The notes under the pieces: generated by a model | Databases searched by the model: none | Seen by the model: only the letters and a program-made list of their open reading frames with translations | What the model was told of the DNA's origin: nothing | Part shown: piece after piece, positions 1 to 7,650 of the stretch | Numbering within the stretch: position 1 is the stretch's first letter | How the letters are laid out: each line of letters starts with the position of its first letter | Source of the DNA: Pseudomonadota bacterium | GTDB lineage: Bacteria > Desulfobacterota > DSM-4660 > Desulfatiglandales > B25-G16 | Assembly (NCBI GenBank): GCA_030633645.1 | Contig: DAOVRY010000002.1 | Location: 1 to 11,947 of the forward strand | DNA length: 11,947 nt | Direction of reading: 5' to 3' | Translations under genes and position numbers: made by a program

Positions 1-60
1 CATTGATTTTGTAACAGTATTGTATGACAAACTCGCAAAAAGTGTTTTGTGAACGAGATT

Positions 61-178
61 GAGCATTTCGGGAGAAAAGCGCTTGAGATGTTCAGCGTTA
101 AGAAATGCTAACTGTCTGAGGGCATTACACCGAGTTTTAGCATTTTAGCTGAACATCTTAAGTGCGCCCAAAATGCTC
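61..178. repeat. Long imperfect palindrome (MITE-like or RNA hairpin) upstream of secE
   Basis: The 118-nt element folds back on itself in three blocks. GAGCATTT at 61-68 pairs with AAATGCTC at 171-178, followed by 70-72 with 167-169. An 18-bp stem joins 79-96 (GCGCTTGAGATGTTCAGC) to 148-165 with two G-U pairs. AAATGCTAA at 103-111 pairs with 137-145, leaving a loop at about 112-136. The 7-mer AGCATTT/AAATGCT occurs four times (62-68, 103-109, 139-145, 171-177) in alternating orientation, so two smaller hairpins are a possible alternative fold. No U-tract follows, so this is not a classical intrinsic terminator. I saw no clear target-site duplication. It could be a small non-autonomous element, a REP-like repeat or a structured leader of the secE transcript. 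The inverted repeat is directly visible; its nature is inferred. Confidence 0.75.
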
Positions 179-226
179 ACGGATAGAGCAAAATCAACTT
201 TTTACGAATGCATCATTAAATGGCTC

Positions 227-601
227 ATGAAAAAAAAGAAGGCCCGTAGAAAAAAGAGAACTGGCAAGAAGACACATGTCATGCCAGCTGCCAGTATTTC
301 AGAACAAAAAAAAGCTGGCGTGGAAACAATTCCACAGAAAGAGGATCTCCAACCAGTACCGGCAAAAAAGGATGTTTTCAAGGCAGCAGATACCGGAGGT
401 TTCGCACCAAAAAGATATTTTAACGTGGTCCGACAATTCTTGGCTGAAGCCAAAGTGGAACTTAAAAAGGTAACGTGGCCTACAAGAAAGGAACTTCTAT
501 CCACTACAACTGTTGTTCTTATATTGGTGATCTTAATTGCTCTTTTTCTGGGGATAGTTGATTTGGGCCTCGTAAAGATTATTAGAAATGTACTTGGATA
601 A
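227..601 (+). CDS. secE: Preprotein translocase subunit SecE
   Basis: SecE clamps SecY in the SecYEG protein-conducting channel of the inner membrane. From the ATG at 227 the product is 124 aa. A very basic Lys/Arg-rich start (residues 1-17) leads into a low-complexity hydrophilic linker to about residue 60. The SecE signature follows at 71-95 (FLAEAKVELKKVTWPTRKEL and the residues after it), then a single hydrophobic membrane segment at about 95-114. This is the one-membrane-segment SecE type with an added N-terminal cytosolic tail, unlike the three-segment E. coli form. The start is uncertain: the frame is open back to an ATG at 173, but that codon lies inside the right arm of the 61-178 palindrome, and neither it, 227 nor the ATG at 281 has a good Shine-Dalgarno sequence. 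I favour 227. It stops 25 nt before nusG, as usual for this cluster. Confidence 0.9.
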   Translation: MKKKKARRKKRTGKKTHVMPAASISEQKKAGVETIPQKEDLQPVPAKKDVFKAADTGGFAPKRYFNVVRQFLAEAKVELKKVTWPTRKELLSTTTVVLILVILIALFLGIVDLGLVKIIRNVLG

Positions 602-626
602 TTATAGGTAAGGCTTAGGTGTTTGT

Positions 627-1157
627 GTGGAGTTACGGTGGTATATAGCACATACGTATTCTGGTTTTGAGAACAGAGTGAAGGCTACACTGGAGGAGAA
701 AGTCAAGTCCTTGGGAAAGAAGGAGTTCTTTGGCCAGATAGTTGTGCCGACCGAGCAGGTTGTTGAGTTAGTTAAGGGCAAGAAAAAGTCATCTTCTCGG
801 AAATTTTATCCTGGTTATATAATGATTCAAATGGCCTTGACGGATGAGACATGGCATATAGTGCAGGACATAGATAAGGTAACAGGATTTTTGGGTGGGA
901 AAACTAAGCCCGTTCCGATTTCAGAAGACGAGGCACAGAGGATTCTGAAGAGGATGGAGGACGGACGGGAAAAACCAAAGCCGAAGTTCTTTTTTGAGGA
1001 AGGTGATGAGGTTCGGGTTATCGACGGCCCATTTACAAACTTCAACGGAGTTGTGGAGGAGGTAAAACCGGATAAAGCGAAGCTAAAAGTTCTCATAAGT
1101 ATATTCGGCCGATCGACCCCTGTTGAGCTGGATTTTGTTCAGGTTACAAAGATATAA
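627..1157 (+). CDS. nusG: Transcription termination/antitermination protein NusG
   Basis: NusG binds the RNA polymerase clamp to suppress pausing. Its KOW domain contacts Rho or ribosomal protein S10, linking transcription to termination or translation. The protein is 176 aa, a typical length. The NGN domain occupies about residues 3-110, with the W5-Y6 core, YSGFENRV at 11-18, [10 protein letters not shown] at 58-67 and VTGFLGG at 85-91. A short linker leads to the KOW domain at about 122-174 ([20 protein letters not shown]). The start must be the GTG at 627: an in-frame TAA at 609-611 closes the frame and no other start codon lies between. The ribosome binding site is weak, with AGG at 617-619 and TAAGG at 609-613. 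It is 12 nt from rplK and probably co-transcribed with it. Confidence 0.98.
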   Translation: MELRWYIAHTYSGFENRVKATLEEKVKSLGKKEFFGQIVVPTEQVVELVKGKKKSSSRKFYPGYIMIQMALTDETWHIVQDIDKVTGFLGGKTKPVPISEDEAQRILKRMEDGREKPKPKFFFEEGDEVRVIDGPFTNFNGVVEEVKPDKAKLKVLISIFGRSTPVELDFVQVTKI

Positions 1158-1169
1158 AAGGGAAACCAT

Positions 1170-1607
1170 ATGGCAAAAAAGGTGGCCGCAACGATCAAGT
1201 TGCAGGTAAAGGCAGGACAGGCAAACCCTTCACCGCCGGTTGGACCCGCGTTAGGACAGCACGGCGTCAATATCATGGAATTCTGTAAAGCCTTTAACTC
1301 TAGAACGCAAAATCAGGAGGGAATGACTATTCCTGTAATCATAACAGTTTATGCAGATAAATCTTTCTCTTTTATAACGAAAACACCCCCTGCCTCTGTT
1401 CTTCTCAAGCAGGCAGCAAATATAGCAAAAGGTTCTCCTGAACCAAAGAGAGAGAAGGTTGGAACTGTGACTGTGAGCCAGGTACAGGAGATAGCCAAAC
1501 TGAAATTTGAGGATCTGAGTGCTGTTGATTTGCCGGGGGCCATAAAAATTGTTGAGGGCACCGCTCGAAGCATGGGAATCACCGTGGAAAACGAAGAAAA
1601 TCATTAA
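1170..1607 (+). CDS. rplK: 50S ribosomal protein L11
   Basis: L11 binds the GTPase-associated region of 23S rRNA at the base of the L7/L12 stalk and takes part in factor turnover and the RelA stringent response. The 145-aa product has the full two-domain plan. The N-terminal domain (1-70) carries the conserved [16 protein letters not shown] run from residue 20; its prolines line the thiostrepton cleft in the family. The linker is [13 protein letters not shown] (80-92). The C-terminal rRNA-binding domain includes GTARSMGI at 130-137. Lysines 3 and 4 near the N-terminus are in the region methylated by PrmA in other bacteria. AAAAGGG at 1156-1162, overlapping the nusG stop, sits 7 nt before the ATG, suggesting translational coupling to nusG. 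Confidence 0.99.
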   Translation: MAKKVAATIKLQVKAGQANPSPPVGPALGQHGVNIMEFCKAFNSRTQNQEGMTIPVIITVYADKSFSFITKTPPASVLLKQAANIAKGSPEPKREKVGTVTVSQVQEIAKLKFEDLSAVDLPGAIKIVEGTARSMGITVENEENH

Positions 1608-1626
1608 GGTCTGGGAAAATATTGCT

Positions 1627-2331
1627 ATGCCTAAGAGAGGAAAGAAATATACTGGGGCTGCCAAAAAGATAGAGAGATCAAAAAAATACAGCGTTCAAGA
1701 GGCTCTTGAATTAGCCATAGATAATTCGTATGTAAAATTTGACGCCTCAGTGGACATTGCCGTCCGGTTAGGTGTTGATCCTCGCCATGCCGAGCAAATG
1801 GTAAGAGGAACCGCCTCTCTTCCCCATGGTATTGGCAAACCAGTGAGAGTAGTCGTCTTTGCCAAGGGAGAAAAGGAAAAGGAGGCCTTGGATGCTGGGG
1901 CAGATCTTGTTGGGTCTGAGGATCTTGCTGAGAAGATCCAGAAGGGGTGGTTAGAGTTCGACAAGGCCGTTGCTACTCCAGATCTGATGGGGGTAGTAGG
2001 TAAGTTGGGTCGTATTTTGGGCCCCAGAGGGATGATGCCCAACGCAAAACTTGGCACGGTAACCTTTGATGTGGCCAAGGCGGTCACGGAATTAAGGGCA
2101 GGAAAAATTGACTTCAAGGTCGATAAAGCAGGTATCGTACATACAACAGTGGGGAGGGCATCCTTCGGAGTCGATAAACTCTTAGAAAATACTGCCTTCT
2201 TTCTGGATACTATCTCGAGGTTAAAGCCCCCTTCCAGCAAGGGTGCCTACTTAAAAAGTATAGTAGTATCAACCACAATGGGCCCGGGCATTAAAATAGA
2301 TACAGCCAATGTGAGGGATCTTCTCCGGTAA
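1627..2331 (+). CDS. rplA: 50S ribosomal protein L1
   Basis: L1 forms the mobile L1 stalk that guides deacylated tRNA out of the E site. In E. coli it also represses its own operon by binding the rplK-rplA message. The product is 234 aa, a standard length. Signatures are [11 protein letters not shown] at 131-141, [15 protein letters not shown] at 166-180 and the C-terminal [11 protein letters not shown] at 215-225. The reading frame is open back to 1549 inside rplK, but the L1 family begins at MPKRGKKY, so the ATG at 1627 is chosen. A weak GGGA at 1613-1616 lies 10 nt upstream. The gene is 19 nt from rplK. I could not point to a clear L1-binding hairpin before rplK, where only 12 nt separate it from nusG. 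Confidence 0.99.
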   Translation: MPKRGKKYTGAAKKIERSKKYSVQEALELAIDNSYVKFDASVDIAVRLGVDPRHAEQMVRGTASLPHGIGKPVRVVVFAKGEKEKEALDAGADLVGSEDLAEKIQKGWLEFDKAVATPDLMGVVGKLGRILGPRGMMPNAKLGTVTFDVAKAVTELRAGKIDFKVDKAGIVHTTVGRASFGVDKLLENTAFFLDTISRLKPPSSKGAYLKSIVVSTTMGPGIKIDTANVRDLLR

Positions 2332-2422
2332 CTATGGATTGGTGGTTCAATTCTGTTTCCCGAATTTTTGGAGACCTAAGCTGATTCCCATCAGTCCAGA
2401 AGAGGGGAGGTGATTTGAGCCT
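2332..2422 (+). promoter_or_regulatory. Candidate rplJ (L10-type) autoregulatory leader
   Basis: This 91-nt gap between rplA and rplJ is where many bacteria carry an L10(L12)4-binding leader. By eye, GGATTGG at 2336-2342 can pair with TCAGTCC at 2391-2397 as a closing stem. Inside it, GGT at 2344-2346 pairs with ACC at 2374-2376 and AATTC at 2349-2353 with GAATT at 2362-2366. The unpaired GGAG/GAGA side at about 2370-2374 resembles the asymmetric bulge of a kink-turn. CTGAT (2381-2385) can alternatively pair with ATCAG (2390-2394), competing with the closing stem. The rplJ Shine-Dalgarno follows directly. The position fits the family rule; the fold is my inference and was not computed. Confidence 0.45.
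2404..2410 (+). promoter_or_regulatory. Strong Shine-Dalgarno that fixes the rplJ TTG start
   Basis: GGGGAGG lies 12 nt before the TTG at 2423. An in-frame TGA at 2411-2413 closes the frame, and the first start-like codon after it is this TTG. The L10 protein has no internal methionine at all, so no ATG alternative exists. Confidence 0.8.
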
Positions 2423-2938
2423 TTGGACAGGAATCAAAAAGAAGAAGTCGTCAGAGGATTACAAGAAAGTCTAGCAAAGGCCTGTGGTACCTTTCTTGTT
2501 GACTACCAGGGATTGAATGTTGAGTCGCTTACCAAATTGAGACACGAGTTAAGGGAAGCCAACGTTGAGTTTCAGGTTGTGAAGAATAGACTCTTGTCAA
2601 TTGCATGCAAAGGCACAGACACAGCTGTTTTGAAAGACTATTTTGCTGGGCCTTCCGCTTTAGCTATCACGCATGATGATATAACTGTGCCTGCAAAGGT
2701 TTTGACAAAATTTAGCCAGGACTATGAAGCATTAGAGATAAAGATCGGTCAGATAAACGGTCAAGTCATTGATTTGCCCGCTATCAAGAAGTTGGCTCAG
2801 CTTCCTCCAAGAGAGGTACTTCTTTCTCAACTGCTTTTCTCTCTCTCTGGCATACCAACAACCTTTGTGAGAGTTTTATCTGAAATACCCAGAAGGTTGG
2901 TCGCTGTTTTGGATGCTGTAAAAAGGCAGAAGGAATAG
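2423..2938 (+). CDS. rplJ: 50S ribosomal protein L10
   Basis: L10 anchors the L7/L12 dimers to 23S rRNA next to L11, forming the stalk that recruits translation GTPases. In other bacteria it represses translation of rplJL through its leader. The 171-aa product is full length. The N-terminal rRNA-binding domain includes VDYQGLNVESLTKLR (26-40) and VVKNRLL (52-58). GPSAL at 76-80 is the family motif, followed by LAQLPPREVLLSQL at 124-137. The amphipathic C-terminal helix from about 143 to 171 is the L7/L12 docking segment. The start is a rare TTG at 2423. The gene follows a 91-nt structured leader and precedes rplL by 83 nt. Confidence 0.98.
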   Translation: MDRNQKEEVVRGLQESLAKACGTFLVDYQGLNVESLTKLRHELREANVEFQVVKNRLLSIACKGTDTAVLKDYFAGPSALAITHDDITVPAKVLTKFSQDYEALEIKIGQINGQVIDLPAIKKLAQLPPREVLLSQLLFSLSGIPTTFVRVLSEIPRRLVAVLDAVKRQKE

Positions 2939-3021
2939 ATTCTTTGTTGAGACATAAGTGGTCCTAAGAAAGGTAATAGATGAAAATAGTTAAAATTTAA
3001 CAGGGAGGGTTTGAGATAGAG
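2939..3021 (+). other. rplJ-rplL intergenic region
   Basis: This 83-nt, A/T-rich gap contains the near-perfect short palindrome GTTAAAATTTAAC at 2989-3001, immediately before the AGGGAGGG ribosome binding site of rplL at 3002-3009. That site is 12 nt from the ATG, a good match for a highly translated gene. I see no convincing -35/-10 pair and no terminator. Confidence 0.5.
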
Positions 3022-3411
3022 ATGACAGCCAAGATAAATAAAGAAGATGTAATTACGTTTATTTCTGATATGAGCGTTTTAGAACTGTCTGAACTAATTC
3101 AAGAGCTTGAGAAAAAATTTAATGTTTCGGCTGCTGCCCCGGTAACAGTAGCAGCTCCTGGTGCCGGCGAAAAAGCTGAACAGGCAGAGGAGGCGGAGAA
3201 AACCGAGTTTGATGTTATGGTAACGGCAGTTGGGGATAGAAAGATTCAGGTGATTAAGGTTGTTCGGTCTGTAACAAATTTGGGATTAAAAGAGGCCAAG
3301 GAATTGGTTGACAATGTACCGAGCAAGGTAAGAGAAGGTGTTTCAAAAGAAGATGCGGAAAACATTAAGAAGCAGCTTGAAGAAGTCGGTGCTGTAGTGG
3401 ACATAATATAG
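3022..3411 (+). CDS. rplL: 50S ribosomal protein L7/L12
   Basis: L7/L12 is the multicopy stalk protein that recruits and activates EF-Tu, EF-G, IF2 and release factors. The 129-aa product shows the three expected parts: an N-terminal dimerisation and L10-binding region at about 1-33, a flexible hinge at about 36-60 rich in Ala, Gly and Glu, and a globular C-terminal domain at 61-129. The factor-binding surface is conserved, with [19 protein letters not shown] spanning 78-96, including K79, R82, G88 and K90. The strong ribosome binding site AGGGAGGG at 3002-3009 fits the need for more L7/L12 than other ribosomal proteins. Confidence 0.99.
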   Translation: MTAKINKEDVITFISDMSVLELSELIQELEKKFNVSAAAPVTVAAPGAGEKAEQAEEAEKTEFDVMVTAVGDRKIQVIKVVRSVTNLGLKEAKELVDNVPSKVREGVSKEDAENIKKQLEEVGAVVDII

Positions 3412-3508
3412 ATTCTCAGTATGTGCTTTTGTCTTCTTGTGTTTATTTTACGTTTGGTGTATGTCCCCATAGCTATCTTTTACTGAGATTTGTAAGGAGA
3501 TCATAAAG
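3412..3508 (+). promoter_or_regulatory. rplL-rpoB intergenic region with inverted repeat (possible attenuator or RNA processing site)
   Basis: TCTCAGTA at 3414-3421 is perfectly complementary to TACTGAGA at 3481-3488, closing a loop of 59 nt. A small internal hairpin, TATG/CATA around 3459-3470, may sit in the loop. In E. coli this same junction holds an attenuator and an RNase III processing site that lower rpoBC expression relative to the ribosomal genes. The complementarity is visible; the function is inferred by position only. AAGGAG at 3494-3499 is the rpoB ribosome binding site, 9 nt before its GTG start. No U-tract terminator is present. Confidence 0.4.
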
Positions 3509-6500
3509 GTGAATAAAGCAGATAACGTTAGGTATTATCAAAGAAAGAATTTTGGGAGAATAGAAACGATCCTTGAAATACCTAATCTAATAGATGTGCA
3601 GAGACATTCGTACGAACGGTTTTTACAGAAGAATGTCTCAGCCGAAGAGCGAAAGGACTTTGGACTCCAGGGAGCATTCAAAAGTGTTTTTCCCATCCAT
3701 GATTTAAATAAAACGTGCTCGCTGGAATTCGTCCGGTATTTTTTTGAAGATGTAAAATACGATGAGGAAGAATGCATCAGGAAAGGAATGAATTATGACG
3801 CACCGATTAGGATAGTCGTTCAGCTTCTGGTCTTTGACGTTGATGAGGTTTCGGGCACCAAGACAATCAGGGATATTAAGGAACAGGAAATCTATTTTGG
3901 CACCCTACCAATGATGACCGAGAGAGGAACCTTCATCATTAATGGTGTAGAGCGAGTGGTTGTCAGTCAACTTCACCGGTCCCCAGGTGTCTTTTTTGAC
4001 AATGATATGGGAAAGACCCACCCCAGCGGGAAACCACTCTATTCAGCCAGAATTATTCCATTGCGGGGTTCTTGGATCGACTTTGAATTTGACGCTAAGG
4101 ATATCCTCTTTGTTAGAGTCGATAGGAGGAGAAAGTTTCCAGCCACCATTCTCCTCAAGGCATTTGGCCATTCTGAAGAGGAAATTCTGCACCATTTCTA
4201 TACTATAGAGAGGGTGTTGGTTGATAAAAAGTCTTTTAAGTGTGTCCTAGATCTCAATAGCCTTCCGAGCCAAAAAATAAATAAAAATATACGTGATCCA
4301 AAGAGCGGTGAAATAATAGCCAAGAAAGGTGAGAAATTCAGCAAAAAGCTATGCAGAAAGCTGATTGACAGGGGACTGCAAGAGATACCGGTGAATTCAG
4401 ATTATATCCTGGACAGGGTTGCTGCTCATGATATCGTGGATCCCCAGACGGGGGAGGTCTTGATAAGAACCAATCAAGTTTTTTCACAGGAAATCGTGGA
4501 GTCTATACAAGAACGGGGTATTGGAGAGATTGGATTATTGGTTTTGGATGATCCAGATATCAGTACGACTATAAGAGAAACTATGCTGTTAGACAAGATC
4601 ATTACCCCTGATGACGCTATTCTTGATATTTACCGAAAACTGAGGCCAACAAGCCCGCCGACGCAGGAGATGGCCCATTCCTATTTTGAGAGCCTCTTTT
4701 TTAAACCTTCCACCTACGATCTGTCTCCAGTTGGCCGCTTGAAGATGAATTATAGGCTCGAGCAAGATGTTCCTCTTGAGGTATGCACCTTGAGAAGAGA
4801 GGACATAATGGAGACCGTTGAGGAACTGGTGCGGTTGAGCGTTAAAGAGGGTACTGTCGATGATATAGATCATCTGGGAAATCGAAGGGTCAGATCAGTA
4901 GGGGAGTTATTGGAGGAAGGATATAGGGTAGGCCTGATTAGGATGCAGAGGGCTATCAGAGAGAGAATGAGCCTCCAGGATGTAGATACCCTAATGCCTC
5001 GTGATCTGATTAATTCCAAGCCTGTTTCTGCCGTGATCAACGAATTTTTTGGGTCAAGCCAGCTATCCCAATTTATGGATCAAACCAATCCCTTGTCAGA
5101 GATAACTCACAAGAGACGCCTGAGCGCTCTCGGGCCTGGCGGTTTAACTCGGGAGAGAGCCGGGTTTGAAGTGAGAGACGTACATCCAAGCCACTATGGT
5201 CGAATATGCCCTATTGAGACGCCTGAAGGACCGAATATCGGTTTGATTGTGTCTCTCAGCACCTATTCTCGCATAAACGATTTCGGTTTTATCGAAACAC
5301 CGTATCGGAAAGTTCATGATAGCATTGTCTCAGAAGACATAGAATATCTAACAGCCATGGATGAAAGGGACTATCCCATTGCCCAAGCCAATGAGGTCCT
5401 GACTGCTGACGGTCACTTTGTCAGGGATGTGGTAGCTACCAGAAGGGGGGGGGAAGCATGTCTCGCGGCCGCTGATGAGGTTAGATATATGGATGTTTCC
5501 CCAAACCAGTTGGTCAGTATTGCTGCATCATTGATCCCCTTCCTAGAGCACGATGATGCAAACCGTGCCCTTATGGGGTCTAATATGCAGAGACAGGCTG
5601 TGCCCCTTTTACAAGCTCGGTCTCCCCTTATAGGAACAGGGATTGAGAAAACCGTTGTAAGACACTCAGGTGTAGCTGTCATGGCCAAGAGAGACGGTAT
5701 TGTTGAAAGCGTCGATGCCTCTCGTATTGTTATTCGATCGGAGAAAGAAGAGGAAGGTGTTGAGATTTATAAGCTAACAAAATTTATGCGTTCGAATCAG
5801 AGCACCTGTTACAATCAGAAGGTCATAGTAAATGAGGGCGATAGGGTTATGAAGGGCCAGATTATTGCTGATGGCCCTGCTATGGAGAGAGGTGAACTTG
5901 CTTTAGGAAGAAATGTAATCGTCGCCTTTCTTTCCTGGGGCGGGTACAATTTCGAAGATGCAATTTTAGTAAGCGAACGATTAGTACAGGAAGATGTGTT
6001 TACTTCCATACATATAGAAGAGTTTACTGTTATGGCGAGAGATACCAAACTCGGACCAGAAGAGATAACGCGAGACATTCCAAATGTAGGAGAGGAGGCA
6101 TTTGAGAAACTTGACGAGAGCGGTATGGTGCGGCTCGGGGCTGAAGTAAGACCTGGAGATATTCTGGTTGGCAAAATTACTCCCAAGGGTGAGACTCAGT
6201 TATCGCCAGAGGAAAAGCTCTTGAGGGCTATATTTGGTGAAAAGGCAGGTGATGTAAAGGATACGTCACTCAGGGTGCCACCTGGGGCTGAGGGCATTGT
6301 TATTGATGTACAGGTGTTTTCTCGCAAAGGCGTGGAAAAAGATGAAAGAACAAAGAGCATTCAAGAGGCTGAGATCAGTCAGTTGTCAAAGGACAAAGAG
6401 GATGAGACCGGGGTCATAAGGAGGAATGCTCAAAAGAAATTGGGAGTCCTCTTGGAGGGAAAGCGCCTCAAATCAGATCTGAAGCATCGGGAGAGAGATG

Positions 6501-7636
6501 AAATATTAGTAAAGAGGGGTCAGCTGATTGATCAAGAATGCCTGGAGAGGGTTCCTCCAGACCACTGGCAAGGGGCAAATATTGCGACCAAAATGGGAGC
6601 TATTGAAAGGATGGAGTCCATAGCTTCCGAGTATAGCCAGCAGGTTGAAGAACTCAATGAGCTTTTCCAGCAAAAGATAAAAAGGCTAGATATGGGGGAT
6701 GAGCTCTCGCCCGGAGTAATCAAGATGGTAAAGGTATTCGTTGCTGTAAAGCGGAAACTCTCTGTTGGTGACAAGATGGCTGGCCGCCATGGAAACAAGG
6801 GCGTGCTTTCCATTGTACTCCCGGTTGAGGATATGCCTTATTTCGCTGATGGTACACCGGTAGATATTGTGTTGAATCCCCTCGGGGTTCCTTCCAGGAT
6901 GAATGTGGGGCAGATTTTAGAGACCCACCTTGGTTGGAGTTCCCATGAACTTGGGCGGCAGATAGGAGAATTGGTGGACACCGTGAGAGATGAAGGTCTC
7001 CTAAGAGCTAAGTTGCGAGATATCTTTTCCGAAGACTACGATCAGTTCTTTGCTGGTGTTTCGGATGAAGAGCTCAGGCAGAGTACTTCCCTTATGCGGA
7101 GTGGTGTACCCATGGCCACGCCTGTTTTTGATGGAGCAAATGAAGAGGAGATTGAGGTGTGTCTAAAGAAGGCAGGCTTACCTGTCAGCGGTCAGACCAT
7201 TCTGTATGATGGGAGATCAGGTGAGCCTTTTGATCAACCGGTAACTGTTGGCATAATGTATATGATGAAGCTCCATCATTTGGTCGCTGATAAGATCCAT
7301 GCTCGCTCTATTGGCCCCTATTCTTTGGTTACTCAGCAGCCTCTTGGCGGCAAAGCCCAGTTTGGAGGTCAGCGTTTGGGTGAGATGGAGGTCTGGGCAA
7401 TGGAGTCTTACGGTGCAGCATACTCCTTACAAGAGTTTTTGACTGCCAAATCGGATGATGTAGCTGGCCGCACACGGATGTATGAAAAGATCGTAAAGGG
7501 AAATAATTTCTTGGAAGCTGGCTTGCCAGAATCATTCAATGTTTTGGTGAAAGAGCTCCAGAGTCTCGGTTTGGAGCTTGAGCTGAACGAGGATGGAGAA
7601 TCTCAGATTCCTCTAGACTATGATGAGAAGAGGTAA
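3509..7636 (+). CDS. rpoB: DNA-directed RNA polymerase subunit beta
   Basis: Beta forms one pincer of the RNA polymerase core and part of its active site. The product is 1375 aa, against 1342 in E. coli. Visible landmarks are RSPGVFFD and [14 protein letters not shown] in the N-terminal lobe, and an insertion region at about 235-365 corresponding to SI1. The rifampicin pocket is at 516-541, with D524, H534 and S539 in the sensitive state. NFEDAIL at 814-820 follows, then the SI2 region at about 940-1068, [12 protein letters not shown] with K1089 and K1097, and [18 protein letters not shown] near the C-terminus. Relative to E. coli numbering the offset rises from +3 at NFED to +24 at GDKMAG, so the SI2 region is about 21 residues longer. 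The GTG start at 3509 has AAGGAG 9 nt upstream. A nine-G run at 5445-5453 keeps frame. Confidence 0.99.
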   Translation: MNKADNVRYYQRKNFGRIETILEIPNLIDVQRHSYERFLQKNVSAEERKDFGLQGAFKSVFPIHDLNKTCSLEFVRYFFEDVKYDEEECIRKGMNYDAPIRIVVQLLVFDVDEVSGTKTIRDIKEQEIYFGTLPMMTERGTFIINGVERVVVSQLHRSPGVFFDNDMGKTHPSGKPLYSARIIPLRGSWIDFEFDAKDILFVRVDRRRKFPATILLKAFGHSEEEILHHFYTIERVLVDKKSFKCVLDLNSLPSQKINKNIRDPKSGEIIAKKGEKFSKKLCRKLIDRGLQEIPVNSDYILDRVAAHDIVDPQTGEVLIRTNQVFSQEIVESIQERGIGEIGLLVLDDPDISTTIRETMLLDKIITPDDAILDIYRKLRPTSPPTQEMAHSYFESLFFKPSTYDLSPVGRLKMNYRLEQDVPLEVCTLRREDIMETVEELVRLSVKEGTVDDIDHLGNRRVRSVGELLEEGYRVGLIRMQRAIRERMSLQDVDTLMPRDLINSKPVSAVINEFFGSSQLSQFMDQTNPLSEITHKRRLSALGPGGLTRERAGFEVRDVHPSHYGRICPIETPEGPNIGLIVSLSTYSRINDFGFIETPYRKVHDSIVSEDIEYLTAMDERDYPIAQANEVLTADGHFVRDVVATRRGGEACLAAADEVRYMDVSPNQLVSIAASLIPFLEHDDANRALMGSNMQRQAVPLLQARSPLIGTGIEKTVVRHSGVAVMAKRDGIVESVDASRIVIRSEKEEEGVEIYKLTKFMRSNQSTCYNQKVIVNEGDRVMKGQIIADGPAMERGELALGRNVIVAFLSWGGYNFEDAILVSERLVQEDVFTSIHIEEFTVMARDTKLGPEEITRDIPNVGEEAFEKLDESGMVRLGAEVRPGDILVGKITPKGETQLSPEEKLLRAIFGEKAGDVKDTSLRVPPGAEGIVIDVQVFSRKGVEKDERTKSIQEAEISQLSKDKEDETGVIRRNAQKKLGVLLEGKRLKSDLKHRERDEILVKRGQLIDQECLERVPPDHWQGANIATKMGAIERMESIASEYSQQVEELNELFQQKIKRLDMGDELSPGVIKMVKVFVAVKRKLSVGDKMAGRHGNKGVLSIVLPVEDMPYFADGTPVDIVLNPLGVPSRMNVGQILETHLGWSSHELGRQIGELVDTVRDEGLLRAKLRDIFSEDYDQFFAGVSDEELRQSTSLMRSGVPMATPVFDGANEEEIEVCLKKAGLPVSGQTILYDGRSGEPFDQPVTVGIMYMMKLHHLVADKIHARSIGPYSLVTQQPLGGKAQFGGQRLGEMEVWAMESYGAAYSLQEFLTAKSDDVAGRTRMYEKIVKGNNFLEAGLPESFNVLVKELQSLGLELELNEDGESQIPLDYDEKR

Positions 7637-7638
7637 AA

Positions 7639-7644
7639 AAGGAG
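7639..7644 (+). promoter_or_regulatory. Shine-Dalgarno of rpoC with TTG start
   Basis: AAGGAG lies 6 nt before the TTG at 7651, inside the 14-nt gap after the rpoB stop. The first in-frame ATG is at residue 78, inside the zinc finger, so the TTG is needed to give a complete beta' N-terminus. Confidence 0.8.
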
Positions 7645-7650
7645 AGAGCC

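Noticed and set aside
1..30. Sigma70 promoter from TTGATT (3-8) and TATGAC (23-28)
   Set aside because: The spacer is only 14 nt and no other good pairing was seen, so no promoter is annotated.
2..52. Open frame at 2-49 (TGA at 50-52) as the C-terminal tail of an upstream gene
   Set aside because: Only 16 codons are visible, with no recognisable family; it may be chance.
32..57. Small hairpin (CTCG/CGAG with CAAAA/TTTTG inside) that might be a terminator of an upstream gene
   Set aside because: The stem is interrupted by a 4-nt bulge and is not followed by a T-tract; too weak to annotate.
61..178. CRISPR or tandem-repeat array based on the four AAATGCT copies
   Set aside because: The copies alternate in orientation and have unequal spacing; they follow from the palindrome rather than from direct repeats.
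202..651. 149-aa open frame on the - strand across secE
   Set aside because: It is antisense to a clear SecE with conserved motifs; it is low complexity and unrecognised.
1695..2240. 181-aa open frame on the - strand opposite rplA
   Set aside because: It is a shadow of the L1 gene; its residues show no family features and there is no ribosome binding site context.
5042..5123. Possible rifampicin-resistance changes in the RpoB pocket
   Set aside because: The key positions D524, H534 and S539 (E. coli D516, H526, S531) are all wild type. T526 in place of E. coli N518 may simply be natural variation.
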